A stretch of DNA of 64,000 nt from Halicephalobus mephisto (GCA_009193035.1 SWDT01000017.1:124001-188000); one strand, 5' to 3'; shown: positions 34,301 through 45,095, numbered from the stretch's first letter. Numbers and translations are program-made. Notes: generated by a model from the letters alone, not told the origin.

Positions 34301-36215
34301 CCAAAAGACTTAGAATTCCCATAAAACTCCAAAAAGTCGAAAATTTTGAAAATAATTTCGAATTTTTTTTAAATTTTAAAAATAACTTTTTAGAATATTT
34401 TAAAATTTTTTTTAATTTTAAAAATAATTTCGAATTTTTTTCAAATTTTAAAAATTTTTTTGCTTTTTTTATTTTAAAAATATTTTTGGAATTTTATTTA
34501 AATTTTTAAATTTTTTAAATTTTTTAAATTTTTGGTTTTTTTTATTTTAAAAATATTTTTGGAATTTTATTTAAATTTTAGAATTTTTTAAATTTTTTTA
34601 ATTTTTGGTTTTTTTAATTTTAAAAATATTTTTGGAATTTTATTTAAATTTTAGAATTGTTTCCCCTTGTTACTCAGAAATCTGTCCATCAAAAGAAAAT
34701 TCATAAAAGTTAAATTGCCATGTGCCATTCATGTTTCTCCCGACGGAACACTAAACTCGCGCAGTTTCCATTCAAAAATCGGCCGAAGGAAATCCTGTCC
34801 GAAAAAGCTAATTGATTTTTAAATAAAATTTAAATTTGAAGAATAACACTTGTGCTTTTTCGTCAAATTTTCATTCATCGACAAGGATTAAAGGTGCAAT
34901 CAGAGATGTCCCTGGGGATTTTTCTAATTTCTTAATTCTTAAAAATAAAATTTCTTAATTTTCAAAAATAAAATTTCTTCATATTCAAAAATAAATTTTT
35001 TTAATTTTCAAAAATAAAATTTCTTAATTTTCAAAAATAAATTTTTTTAATTTTCAAAAATAAAATTTCTTAATTTTCAAAAATAAAATTTCTTCATATT
35101 CAAAAATAAATTTTTTTAATTTTCAAAAATAAAATTTCTTAATTTTCAAAAATAAATTTCTTAATTCTTAAAAATAAATTTTTAAAATTTTTCAAAAATA
35201 AATTTTTTAAATTTTTTAAAAATAAAATTTCTTCATTTTTATAATTAAAATAAAAATTACTTTTTCAATGATTTTTGATATTTTTAAAAATAATAAATAT
35301 AATTAGAAATTTTTCCCAATTTTAGAATCGAAAATTTAAACATTTTTAATTTTAGAAAAACATAGATATGTCCAAAAAAGTCTCCTCAGGGGATTTTTTA
35401 TTTTCAAAATTTAAATGTTTTTTATTTTTAAAATTTTTTGATTTTTAAAAGACAGATGTCCAAAAAAGGCCCTCAGGGGATTTTTATTTTTTAATTAAAA
35501 AATTTTAAATATTTTTTATTTTTTAAAAAAATTAAAATTTTCTTATTTTTTTAAAATTTAATTTTTTTCATTTTTTAAAATTTGAATTTTTTCATTTTTT
35601 GAATTTAAATTTTTTTATTTTTTAAAAATTTTTAAAAGTAAAATTGGCCCCCAGATATCCGTTTTTGCTTATGATAGAAATTTATAAGTTATTTTTCCAA
35701 ATAAAATTTAACTATTTTCCAACACGGAAGAATTTCCATCTCGTAAAAGTTGGCAAAATTGGTCATGAAACCAGCCCTCAGGGAATTTTTTTTTCACAAA
35801 AAAATACCGCAATTTTCTTTGAATTTTTATTTTTTTCCAATTTTCTATTCAAAAAAAATTCAAAAAAATTGTAATTTTTATTTTTTTCAATTTTTTATTC
35901 AAAAAAAAAATAAAATTTTTATTAAAAAAATTCAAAAATTATTATTTTTATTTTTTTATTTAAAAAAATCAAAAAATCAAAGTTTTTTTTTTAAATAAAA
36001 AATTTTTTAAAAATTCAAAAAAATTATAATTTTTATTTTTTCAATTTTTTATTTAAAAAAATCAAAATTTTTATTTTTTTAGGCAATTTGTTTCTTAAAA
36101 GACTGGATTATCAGAGAAATGACAGAGATTAAGTGTTTTTGAAATAAATCATTTTTTGCAAATATAACTCACCAATGATTAATGGCGCCCAGAATTTGGG
36201 CAAATCGGGTATCAT
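16359..36215 (-). CDS. Giant EGF/IPT/cadherin-like secreted protein, about 2,358 aa
   Basis: Eighteen coding exons, all in phase: 36215-36173, 34155-33912, 33619-33368, 32871-32679, 31506-31446, 30794-29770, 29193-28375, 28005-27828, 27529-26933, 26125-25897, 24753-24096, 23479-23270, 22890-22492, 21204-20992, 20875-20609, 19800-19530, 18255-17199 and 16719-16359. Residue map: hydrophobic, signal-like start (MIPDLPKFWAPLIIGGWLS); furin-like RQKR near 237-240; EGF-type cysteine repeats about 265-360; IPT/TIG-like segment about 365-455; another EGF near 460-490; several Ig-like or cadherin-like beta segments from about 500 to 1900, the last with NYSLV, DIRNFAINGKTG and EVILLTDFLPELP; a Thr/Ser/Pro repeat about 1994-2052; and a C-terminal region with DILVNL twice. 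No transmembrane helix was seen, so it is probably an extracellular matrix or pericellular protein. The exon 4 donor (GTGCTT) is the weakest junction. I cannot name an orthologue. Confidence 0.8.
16880..17110. repeat. Two-copy repeat in the last intron of the giant gene
   Basis: Copies at about 16885-16975 and 17022-17112 share ACAGAAATTTGATTTT, CCCGCGCAAAAATGA and a following TTTTGCGT-like stretch. They lie within intron 16720-17198. Confidence 0.55.
17770..17940. repeat. Coding minisatellite for Ser/Thr/Pro-rich tail
   Basis: Direct DNA repetition of GATGGATGRNTTGATGG and GGAAGRGTTGATGGA variants inside exon 17 of the giant gene. On the minus strand it encodes alternating PSTLP, PSIHP and PSNHP units. 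A region of this type is expected to be length-variable and O-glycosylated. Confidence 0.75.
18285..18905. repeat. Two intronic tandem arrays (182-bp x2, about 84-bp x3)
   Basis: About 18290-18450 and 18472-18632 are copies of a unit with GGGAGCTA, CAGCGACGTTTG and TATTAAAAAGTTAATATAAA. From about 18672 to 18905 come three copies of a unit with GTTGTTACGAAATTGTCTC, GACACGAATAT and TTTATGAAGACTACAGTAAC. Both lie in intron 18256-19529. Confidence 0.7.
19130..19405. repeat. Tandem array, about 62-bp unit, GCACATTGC...GCAAGTCGAC
   Basis: Five copies of CTGCACATTGCATGCAACA followed by TTTGGCAAGTCGACAT. This is one member of the window-wide superfamily described in the findings. It lies in the same intron as 18285-18905. 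Confidence 0.75.
19925..20345. repeat. Short-period tandem repeat (CAAAGTT / TCGACTTCAAAG)
   Basis: Roughly 20-bp degenerate units such as GTCAAAGTTCGACTTCAAAG are reiterated across intron 19801-20608. The frames they open are shadows. Confidence 0.7.
21350..21810. repeat. Degenerate tandem array, about 60-65 bp, AGGTCCTGATAGG
   Basis: About seven diverged copies of GGTCCTGATAAGGTCAGGCA plus GGAAGACCTGAGTTGAC within intron 21205-22491. It differs in base composition from the surrounding AT-rich intron. The rest of the intron (21840-22440) is mostly unique, with no supported exon. Confidence 0.65.
23540..23995. repeat. Tandem array, about 131-bp unit
   Basis: Three and a half copies of a unit with TTTCCAGTCGAGAYCGAAAA, TTTGTTTATTTRGTTTGAAA and CTCAACGCGAAAATTTCAAA, in intron 23480-24095. 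Confidence 0.75.
24838..25810. repeat. Head-to-head array of about 92-bp units
   Basis: From 24838 to about 25330, copies run as GCAACATGCATGCAACATTA followed by a GAYGGGATAGAACAT segment and ATATCTACAATGATTTCGAA. From about 25400 to 25800 the same unit appears inverted (TTTCGAAATCATTGTAGATA ... TGTTGCATGCATATTG). Together they form a long imperfect palindrome in intron 24754-25896. Confidence 0.75.
26281..26725. mobile_element. Two copies of a MITE-like element (TAACTTTTGG family)
   Basis: Copies at about 26285-26435 and 26580-26725. Each starts ACAAAAAAATGAAACTTTTGG, passes through AACAATTGCGAAATGTGATA, and ends ATTGAGTTAAAA. They match four copies in the 45.4-46.4 kb palindrome. Size is about 150 bp and the ends are weakly inverted. 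They lie in intron 26126-26932. Confidence 0.6.
29340..29765. repeat. Two-copy tandem duplication, about 205 bp
   Basis: Copies at about 29347-29560 and 29561-29763 share AAAATTAAATGTTCAAAAAA, CATGACTTAGGTATACTGTA and TGTTTGAGAATTAATTTTT and are very similar, so the duplication is recent. It sits in intron 29194-29769 and reaches the splice donor of exon 6. Confidence 0.75.
30900..31415. repeat. Three-copy tandem array, about 175-bp unit
   Basis: Repeats of GATTTTAGGAATTTCCAATC, ATACTGTAAAAA and TTTGTCTCGACGGGAATT in intron 30795-31445. Confidence 0.7.
31840..32510. repeat. Four-copy tandem array, about 155-bp unit
   Basis: Units contain TTCATATATGAAAAGTTAAA, TTCTATTATGCGCTTTCGAA and TAGGTATATTTTAGTTGG. 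A diverged relative lies near 21930-21970. Located in intron 31507-32678; 31510-31750 of that intron is unique. Confidence 0.75.
32940..33365. repeat. AT-only tandem repeat (AAATTTATATAAAAATAA)
   Basis: About 28-bp units made almost wholly of A and T fill intron 32872-33367. Confidence 0.7.
34170..36165. repeat. First intron of the giant gene: low-complexity DNA
   Basis: A two-kilobase intron (34156-36172). 34200-34660 is AT low complexity with TTTTAAAAATATTTTTGGAA repeated; 34671-34905 is a unique island; 34920-35240 has AAAATAAAATTTCTTAATTT tandem units. CCTCAGGGGATTTTT-like words recur near 35390, 35475 and 35775. No exon was found. Confidence 0.5.
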
Positions 36216-36253
36216 TGTGGGGTTACGGACAGGACATCAAGGTGGAATCGAGA

Positions 36254-36257
36254 TCTG
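36254..36257 (-). promoter_or_regulatory. Candidate trans-splice acceptor of the giant gene
   Basis: Minus-strand CGATTTCAG ends at 36255, about 40 nt before the ATG at 36215, with no donor-exon pair upstream. An unpaired consensus acceptor before the start codon is typical of spliced-leader addition in nematodes. The short 5' UTR would be 36254-36216. Confidence 0.45.
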
Positions 36258-36289
36258 AAATCGTTTTATTTAAAAAAATAAAAATAAAA

Positions 36290-36880
36290 TCTAAAAAAAT
36301 GGTCCCGGCACGAAATTTAGGAACTTTTTAGAAATTTTTGAAATAATTTTATTAAAAAAAATAAAAATAAAATCTAAAAATGGTCCCGGCACGAAATTTA
36401 GGAACTTTTGAAATAATTTTATTTAAAAAAATAAAAATAAAATCTAAAAATGGTCCCGGCACGAATGGTCTTTATTGTTGCAGCTTCTGGGTTGGTCCTC
36501 AACAATGTAGCTGAAAATTACGAAAAATAAAAATAACAAAAAATGACAAATTTTATGTAAAAAAATCAAAAAAATTATTTTCCTACAGTAAGCCACATAA
36601 GAACAACTTTTGCAATAATCGTGTCAGGACCAACTTTTGTTTCAAAAAATGTCATGATATCACGAACAGTTGTAAAATTCCAAATAAAAATTACTTTTTT
36701 AATTTTACAATTGATTACGAAATAATTGTAAATTAAAAAAAAGAAAAAATAAAAATTATTTTCCTACAGTAAGCCACGTAAGAACAACTTCTGCAATAAT
36801 CGTGTCAGGACCAACTTTTGTTTCAAAAAATACTGCGATGCCATGAACACTTATTTGATTACGAACTTGCTTAATGGATA
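36290..36880. repeat. Two arrays: GGTCCCGGCACGAA x3 and CCTACAGTAAGCCAC x2
   Basis: 36295-36470 has three copies of ATGGTCCCGGCACGAAATTT within about 65-bp units. About 36580-36680 and 36762-36860 are copies of CCTACAGTAAGCCACRTAAG, then ATAATCGTGTCAGGACCAAC. They open the gene-poor block. Confidence 0.7.
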
Positions 36881-37114
36881 TTTAAAGAAACGAAGATTAA
36901 TTAGTTTATCTTCGGACCTGACATGAATGATGATTTCATAACTTCTAAAATATCCATGACTTTTGAATCTTTTTTTAATTTTAAAAATTTCTAAATTTGA
37001 TAAATATAAAAATAATAAAAATTAAGGATTTATTAAAAATAATTTTTAAAATAAATTCGAAATTTTTTAAATCAATTTAAAAATTTAAAAAATTTAAAAT
37101 TCATTTAATGTTTA

Positions 37115-37560
37115 AAAAATTATTTTTCGCGTCAGGACCAGAATCGAAGAATTTTACGGTTACTGTAGCTGAGAAGATCCTAATTTGGGATAAAAATAGA
37201 TAAACTAACATATTCAATTTTGGTCCTAACGCGAAAAATGATTTTATTTTTAAATACTTTTTAAATAAATTTTTTTATTATTTTTAAATAAATTTAAAAA
37301 TTAAAAAAAATCAAAAATTTATTTAATGTTTAAGAAATTATTTTTCGCGTCGGGACCAGAATCGAAGAACTTTACGGTTACTGTAGCTGAGGAGATCCTA
37401 ATTTAGGATAAAAATAGATAAACTAACATATTCAAATTTGGTCTTAACGCGAAAAATAATTTTTTAAAATAAATTCAAAATTCATTTAAATAATGATTAA
37501 AAATTATTTTTCGCGTCAGGACCAGAATCGAACATGTTCTTTTGCTCCACTAAGTAGTTT
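37115..37560. mobile_element. Tandem short elements with TTTTTCGCGTCAGGACCA ends
   Basis: Two complete units (about 37120-37240 and 37340-37465) begin TTATTTTTCGCGTCRGGACC and end GGTCYTAACGCGAAAAATRA, the reverse complement. A third 5' end lies at about 37500. The interior carries TTTACGGTTACTGTAGCTGA. This is a MITE-like structure arranged in tandem. Confidence 0.7.
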
Positions 37561-37599
37561 TTAACTAAGCTAGTTTTCCCGGAATTAACCAAGCAATAT

Positions 37600-38510
37600 T
37601 CGCGACGGGACCCACGCATATGATGGAAGTTTTTAGGTTTTTATTTTTTGGTAAATTTCAAACAGTCCTGAAACGAAAACTTTTGCATTTCTAATCCACA
37701 AAGTCATGGAAAAAGTTGTCAGAAAATGAATCAAGAAACATTCGGGGCGGAACTAACAACATTTCGAATTTCTTAATTTTTCGAAGATAAAGTTCAAGTA
37801 ATGATCCCGCCGCGAATTGAATTAGGAACCTTTTTAAGGAATCAGTAATCTAATTAGTTATCAAGAAAACAAACATTATTCGTGGCGGGACCAATGATAT
37901 TTCGAAAAATAAATTTCTTCGAAAATTTCATTGGTCTTGAAACGAATAATGTTTAACATACTTTTTGAGTATTAATTTAATAATCTTTTAAAAAATTATG
38001 ATATAAGTTAATAATAAAAAACATTATTCATGGCGGAACGAATGATTTTTTGAAAAATAAATTTCTTCGAAAATTTCACTGGTCTTGAAACGAATAATGT
38101 TTAACTTACTCCTTGAGTATGAATTTAATTAATAATTTAAAGGAAATTATTATATAAATTAATAATAAAAAAAACATTATTCGTGGCGGAACCAATGATT
38201 TTTTAATGAATAAATTTCTTCGAAAATTTCACTGGTCTTGAGACAAATAATGTTTAACTTACTCCTTGAGTATTAATTTAATTAATAATTTAAAGGAAAT
38301 TATTATATAAATTAATAATAAAAAAACATTATTCGTGGCGGGACCAATGATTTTTTGAAAAATAAATTTCTTCGAAAATTTCACTGGTCTTGAGACGAAT
38401 AATGTTTAACTTATTTTCCGAGTATTAATTTAATTAATAATCCTTTACAAAATTATTGTCCAAATTAACAATAAAAAAACATTATTCGTGGCGGGACCAA
38501 TGATGTTTCG
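37600..38510. mobile_element. Five hairpin units, AACATTATTCGTGGCGGGACC
   Basis: Units of about 90 bp begin ACATTATTCGTGGCGGGACC and end CACTGGTCTTGAGACGAATA followed by ATGTT, roughly inverted complements, separated by about 65-bp AT spacers. Copies lie near 37875, 38023, 38172, 38328 and 38480. The whole unit plus spacer has been amplified in tandem. Confidence 0.7.
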
Positions 38511-38599
38511 TTCAAAGATTTTTTTAATTATTTTTAAAACAATGGTCTTGTCACGAATTTGATTAGTAATCTTTCAACGAAGCAGTAATCTAATTAGTT

Positions 38600-39480
38600 A
38601 ACGGAAAGTAAATTGAATATTATCCACATCAGGACTCATGACACTCAATTTCAAAGCTTCTCTAAAAGTTCAATGATCATGAGATGAATAAAGTTGAACA
38701 TATTTTTTAAAAATGAATTTAATAATATTTTTTAAAATTATTATCGAAATTAATAGCCAAAAAACGAAATAAGAATTATTCGCGCCAAGACCAATGTTTA
38801 CTTATTAGATAATTATTTTTTTAAATTTCCTGGTCCTGGCACGAATAAAATTGAATACATTTTTAAAAAGTCAATTTCCAATTTAAAAAATATTATCGAA
38901 ATTGATAGCTAAAAAATTAACTAAGAATTATTCGTGCCAAGACCAATGTTCACTTATTACATAATTATTTTTTTAAATTTCCTGGTCCTGAATGAATAAA
39001 ATTGAAAATATTTTTAAAAAGTCAATTTCCAATTTAAAAAAAATATTATCGAAATTAATAGCTAAAAAATGAAATAAGAATTATTCGCGCCAAGACCAAT
39101 GTTCACTTATTACATAATTATTTTTTTAAATTTCCTGGTCCTGAATAAATAAAATTAAAAATATTTTTAAAAAGTCAATTTCCAATTTAAAAAATATTAT
39201 CGAAATTAATAGCTAAAAAATTAACTAAGAATTATTCGTGCCAAGACCAATGTTCACTTATTAGATAATTATTTTTTTAAATTTCCTGGTTCTGAATAAA
39301 TAAAATTAAAAATATTTTTAAAAAGTCAATTTCCAATTTAAAAAAAATATTATCGAAATTGATAGCTAAAAAATTAACTAAGAATTATTCGCGCTAAGAC
39401 CAATGTTCACTTATTATATAATTATTTTTTTAAATTTCCTGGTCCTGAATGAATAAAATTGAAAATATTTTTGGAACACT
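38600..39480. repeat. Five-copy tandem array, about 155-bp unit
   Basis: Units contain AAGAATTATTCGCGCCAAGA, CCAATGTTCACTTATTACAT and TTCCTGGTCCTGAATGAATA. The CGCGCCAAGACC and CTGGTCCTG words are a diverged form of the ends seen in the neighbouring hairpin arrays. Confidence 0.75.
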
Positions 39481-39930
39481 AGTTTTTAGTCTTTTAAAAT
39501 TCCGAAATTTCGGCGCGAAAAAATTCCCATAGAGAGTTACACCAGTTAATTCTCCCAAAATTTTCGTAAAACAAAATCCCGACTGTCCAGAGAGATTTGA
39601 AATGTCCGAAATCCAAAAAGGGCCACTCGAGGACGGACATGAGTAAAAATTTTCCGAGTTTTTTTTTTCCAAAAAAAAAAAATGGAAAAATTAATTCCAC
39701 AAAATTAAATAAATTTTATAAAAAATTTTAAAATAAATGTATTTTTTTAAAAATTGATTTTGAAAATAATTTTTTTATTGAAAAAAGTTTTTTTGCGCAT
39801 TTGGCACGGAAAAATTAAATTGAATGAAAATGAACCAAATTAATGCTGACATGCGAGAAATACTGACAACTGAAAAACAAGGCTTCAAAAATAACCTTAC
39901 AAGTAGTCATATTGTAAAAAATAAAATATT
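39481..39930. other. Mostly unique spacer in the gene-poor block
   Basis: 39480-39670 is unique and less AT-rich. The minus frames there (up to 80 codons) show no motif, and I do not call a gene. The remainder is AT-rich. Confidence 0.3.
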
Positions 39931-40960
39931 TTCACAAAAATTTCGACTTTTCCAGTTAGGACCAAAAATTACGAAATCTTGAATTTTTTTATTTTTAATT
40001 ATATTAATTTAAAATAAAATATTTTCACAAAAATTTCAACTTTCCAGTCAGGACCAAAAAGTTGAAAATCTTGAGTTTTTATTTTATTTTTAATTATATT
40101 AATTTTAAAAAAATAAAATATTTTCACAAAAATTTCAACTTTTCCAGTCAGGACCAAAAATTACGAAATCTTGAATTTTTTTATTTTAGAAAATTTTGAA
40201 TTACATTAATTTAAAAAATAAAATATATTCACAAAAATTTCGACTTTTCCAGTCAGGACCAAAATGTTGAAAATCTTGAGTTTTTTATTTTAGAAAATTC
40301 TGAATTATATTAATTTGAAAAAAATTAAGTAACTTTAAAATAATATTCTTTCCAGAAATTTCTAGAAGTTTCCAATTATGACTGAAAAATTAAAATTTGT
40401 ATTTATATCCTTCAATAAGATCCTAATTTACTGTTACACAAAAAACAGAAATATGTGCAAAAATTGCCTTACAAAATTGTCCTAACGAAAATTTTACAAT
40501 TTTTCAATTACATTCAAAAAAACGAAAAATTTTATTTTTATCGATTTTTTTAAAATTTAATTTTATAAAAATTAAAAAATCGTCTAAAAATAAATTTCCC
40601 AAATTTTAAAAAATGGAAATTTTTTTTTAATTTTAAAATTTTCAAAAATTTTCCAAAAATTCCGAAATTCAAATATCCAATTTTGGAGAATTTTAAAAAT
40701 TCGAAAATTTAAAAAAAATCCAAAAATTGAAAAAAGTGTAAATTTAAAAAAATGGAAAAAAGTTTAATTTTAAAAATTCGAAAATTTAAAAAAAATTCAA
40801 AAATTGAAGAAATTTTAATTTTAAAAAATTCGAAAAATTTAAAAAAGTTTAATTTTAAAAAATTTGAAAATTTAAAAATTTTTTTTTGAAAACTTGAAAA
40901 AAAAAATTTTTTTAATTTTTCCAAAAAATTTAAATTTTATTTTTATTGAATTTTCTACGA
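39930..40960. repeat. Array with TTTCCAGTCAGGACCAAAAA, then AT low complexity
   Basis: About 39930-40320 has four units of about 90 bp with ATTTTCACAAAAATTTCGAC and TTTCCAGTCAGGACCAAAA. 40540-40940 is low-complexity DNA of AAAATTCGAAAATTTAAAA words. Confidence 0.65.
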
Positions 40961-41249
40961 TTTTTAGGAACAGTCATAATTTGACTTTTAAAAATACAGA
41001 AACCCAAAACCAGCCTCAAAGCTGCTAACTCAGTTTCCTCAATTTTCGCCAGAGCGGATAATTTTGAGAGCCATGGCTTCATTTGCCTCTGGCATTCCTT
41101 GAGTAAATATTCGAATTTTGAGGTTTCTGTTGTTCAAAAAAAAGATAATCAAAAATGCAAAAGTTAAAGAACGAAAGATTTTTAGAAACACCTGAGATTA
41201 TTTTTTCCGACGAAACGTCATTTAAAATTACATCTTTTTTTTGAATTTT

Positions 41250-41990
41250 TCACGAATTGGTCCCGACACGAAGAAAGTTGGAAAATTTTTGGGAATTTTT
41301 AGAGTATTAAATTTTAAAAATTATAAATTATAAAAATAAAAATGAAAATGTTCTTAAATTTGGTCCTGACACGAAAATTGTGAAACTTAAAAATTTTTAA
41401 AATATCAAATTTTAAAAAAGTATAAAAATTAAAATTAAAATAATAAAAATTTTCTTAAATTTGGTCCTGACACGAAAATTGTGAAATTGTTAAAAATTCT
41501 CGAAATATTAAATTTTTAAAATTATATAAATTAAAAATAAAAATAAAAATTTTCTTAAATTTGGTCCTGACACGAAAGTTGTAAAATTTAAAAATTTTTA
41601 AAATATTAAATTTTAAAAATAAATTTTAAAAAAGTATAAAAATTAAAAATTAAAATTAAAATGTTCTTAAATTTGGTCCTGACACAAAAATTGTGAAATT
41701 GTTAAAAATTCTTAAAATATTAAATTTTTAAAAGTATAAAAATTAAAAAAATAAAAATTTTCTTAAATTTGGTCCTGACACGAAAATAAAAATTTTTAGA
41801 GTAATAAATTTTTGAAAATTATAAAAATAAAAATGAAAACTTTTTTATTTTGGTCCTGACACGAAAGTTGAAAGATTTTTGGAAATTTTTAGAGCATTAA
41901 ATTTCATACGTCAGTTTCGAAATCGTAGATCGTAAAACTAAAAATATTTATAAAATGGTCTTGACACAAATTTTTGGTTTTTAGAAAATT
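41250..41990. repeat. Seven-copy array with TTTGGTCCTGACACGAAAATT
   Basis: Units of about 100-120 bp, each with TTCTTAAATTTGGTCCTGAC and ACGAAAATTGTGAAATT. The preceding 40975-41210 is a unique stretch without a supported frame. Confidence 0.75.
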
Positions 41991-42009
41991 CCATTAAATT
42001 CTGGAAGAT

Positions 42010-42700
42010 ACTAATTCAAAAAAATCAAAAACTAAATTTTGGCGAAAAGCGAAAAGCGAAAAATCGCCAAATTTGGACCTTTGGAGAAAAGTGAACGAAT
42101 GCCAATGAGAATTTCTAAAATTAAAAATAACTTTTTAAATTCAAATTTTTTATGTTTTTACAGTATTCTGGAAGATAATAATTCAAAAAATATTAAAAAT
42201 TAAGCTTTGGCGAAAAGTGAACGAATGCCAATGAAAATTTTAAACATTAAAAATAAATTTTTAAATTCAAATTTTTTGTTTTTACAGTATTCTGGAAGAT
42301 AATAATTCAAAAAAATTAAAAATTAAGCTTTGGCGAAAAGTGAAAATCGCAAAATTTAAATCTTTGGCGAAAAGTGAACGAATGCCAATGAAAATTTTAA
42401 ACATTAAAAATAAATTTTTAAATTCAAATTTTTTGTTTTTACAGTATTCTGGAAGATAATAATTTTAAAAATATTAAAAATTAAGCTTTGGCGAAAAGTG
42501 AAAATCGCAAAATTTGAATCTTTGGCGAAAAGTGAACGAATGCCAATGGAAATTTTAAACATTAAAAATAAATTTTTAAATTCAAATTTTTTGTTTTTAC
42601 AGTATTCTGGAAGATAATAATTCAAAAAAATTAAAAATTAAGCTTTGGCGAAAAGTGAACGAATGCCAATGGAAATTTTAAACATTAAAAATAAATTTTT
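42010..42700. repeat. Array with TTTGGCGAAAAGTGAACGAATG
   Basis: About five units of 120-165 bp with TACAGTATTCTGGAAGATAA, AAGCTTTGGCGAAAAGTGAA and CGAATGCCAATG. The same family recurs at 44640-45090, two kilobases away. 42705-43035 is unique with no supported gene. Confidence 0.75.
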
Positions 42701-43039
42701 ACAAAATGTTCAATTTAAAAAATACGAAACTTTGGAACGGAAGGTGTAAAAAGTACACCAATCCAAAACGAAAAATGTAACTTGGGACCATGCCTGAGGC
42801 AAAGGAATAAGCGGTTTTCGGATTGGCCATGCCGACGCTTTTTCCAGCGAATTTTAGGCCCGGTAACCAAAAAGAAAAAAGTTTTGCTTTTTCCGGTCTT
42901 TTAGTACGGCTTCCAACTGCGTGTGAAAGGGCAATTTTAACTTCTGAATTTTTCACGGATAACTTTTGGCTCATAAATCTTTCATTTGTTATGTTTATTA
43001 AAAAATAACTCTGTTCAGACGTCCGTATAGTGGTCAAAC

Positions 43040-43700
43040 TCAAAAGAAAACTTGCAACGTGCGAGCAACGTTCGAAAATAAGATTAAAGATCCGTACTAA
43101 AAATTTTAAAATTTTGAAATAAAATTAAAACTCGCAGCATGCGCGCAACATTGAGGCGAGTCGACTGAAGTGATTCACATTGATATATATAAATTTCAAA
43201 ATTACGAAAATTTGCAATATGCGGGAAAATTTGATAAAACATTTTATACCTAAAATTAAAAATAAAAGTAAAATTAAAACTCGCAGTGTGCGCGCAACAT
43301 TGAGGCAAGTTGACTGAAATGATTGAAATTGATATGTATAGATTTCAAAATCACGAAAATTTGCAATATGCAGGGAAATTGATAAAACATTTTATACCTA
43401 AAATTAAAATTAAAACTCGCAGTGTGCGCGCAACATTGAGGCAAGTTGACTGAAATGATTGAAATTGATATGTATAGATTTCAAAATAAAGAAAATTCGC
43501 AATATGCAGGGAAAATTGATAAAACATTTTATACCTAAAATTAAAATTAATAATAAAATCCGCAACATGCGTGCAACATTGAGGCAAGTTGACTGAAATG
43601 ATCTATGTCAATCAATACAGGTTTCAAAATCTCAGAAATCGCAATATGCTCGCAAGCTAAGTACACCATCGACCTGCTTGAATGCTGCTCGCAAGCTGCA
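43040..43700. repeat. Four-copy array, about 140-bp unit, GCGCAACATTGAGGC
   Basis: Units hold ACTCGCAGYRTGCGCGCAAC, ATTGAGGCAAGTTGACTGAA, ATTGCAATATGCRGGGAAA-like and AACATTTTATACCTAAAAT segments. It is a member of the superfamily with a TGCNNGCAACATT core. Confidence 0.75.
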
Positions 43701-43729
43701 GATTTTTTAAATTTTGATTCTGAACTCTA

Positions 43730-44640
43730 TAAGCTTTTACGCTGAAGAAAACTTTGAAAAAATTCGTTAAAAAACTTGGCTGCAAAATTGAGTGAATCCA
43801 AAGAGGATCGGAATTGCCTCAGGGCTTAGATGGGTTTCTCCGAAAACGAAGGAGTTGATGAAAAAGTAATCCAAATGAGTTATTGAATTTGGGTAAATTT
43901 GAGTCGTACAAGAAATAAGGCAAATGGTTTCAAAAATTTTAAAAATTTAAAATTATTTTTTTTAATTTAAAAATTTTTTTTAAAAATAACTATTAATTTT
44001 CTAGAAATTTACAAATCTTTAAAAATAACATCAAAAATTATAAAAATTGTTTTTCGTGTCGGGACCAAAATTTAGTAATTTTTTATTTTTTTAGAGATCT
44101 TTAATATTTTTTATTTTTTTAAAAATTAGTAATTTTTTATTTTTTAAAGATATTTAATAATTTTTGTTTTTTTAGAGATATTTAATAATTTTTTTTTAAA
44201 TTAATAATTTTTATTTTTTTTAAAATTAGTAATTTTTTATTTTTTTAGAGATCTTTAATAATTTTTATTTTTTTTAAATATTTAACAATTTTTACTTTTT
44301 TTAAAATTAGTAATTTTTTATTTTTTTAAAGAAACTTAAAGTCCACAAAAATGAATAACGGCATTAGTCGAATGTTTACAATATTCGGCATTAAAGAATT
44401 ACAGTTCGCATCTGCCATTTCCGGATTTATCTCTTATTAGATCCCGGATTCAGGAAAGACCGGAAACGAGAGTCATTTTCGTCGTTACTAATGAATCCTA
44501 CTGTACCGTAATTGCAAATCATCAAAGGACGAAACATGATTAAAGATCATTGAGTTTTTAAATTTAAAAAAATAAAAATCTTTAAAGAATTGAGAAATTA
44601 AATTTAAATTTTTTTTACAAAACTTTCTAAATTCGGATTT
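43730..44640. other. Spacer: unique islands and AT low complexity
   Basis: 43735-43930 and 44340-44545 are unique islands; neither has a supported frame. 44040-44335 is low-complexity (TAGTAATTTTTTATTTTTTT words) with one CGTGTCGGGACCA motif at its start. Confidence 0.35.
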
Positions 44641-45095
44641 TTGAAATTTTTACAGTATTCTGGAAGATACTAATTCAAAAAAATTAAAAATTAAATTTTG
44701 GCGAAAAGTGAACGAATGCCAACGGAAATTTTAAATATTAAAAATAATTTTTTACAAAACTTTCTAAATTCAAATTTTTTGTTTTTACAGTATTCTGGAA
44801 GATAATAATTTTAAAAAATTAAAAATTAAGTTTTGGCGAAAAGTAAAAAATCGTCAAATTTGGATCCTTGGCGAAAAGTGAACGAATGCCAACGGAAATT
44901 TTAAATATTAAAAATAATTTTTTACAAAATTCTCTAAATTCGGATTTTTGAAATTTTTACAGTATTATGGAAGATAATAATTTTAAAAAACCAAAAATTA
45001 AGTTTTGGCGAAGAGTGAAAATCGCAAAATTTGGATCCTTGGCGAAAAGTGAACAAATGCCAATGAGAATTTCTAAAATTAAAAATAATTTTTTA
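44640..45095. repeat. Second array of the TTTGGCGAAAAGTGAACGAATG family
   Basis: Three units with TACAGTATTCTGGAAGATAC and GGCGAAAAGTGAACGAATGC, matching 42010-42700. Confidence 0.7.

Noticed and set aside
39430..39700. 80- and 68-codon minus frames
   Set aside because: Overlapping frames with no domain, ending in poly-F/poly-K runs from A/T tracts.
42699..43043. 114-codon minus frame in the gene-poor block
   Set aside because: Moderately unique DNA but no motif, no splice partners and a compositionally odd tail; could be chance in a long unique island.
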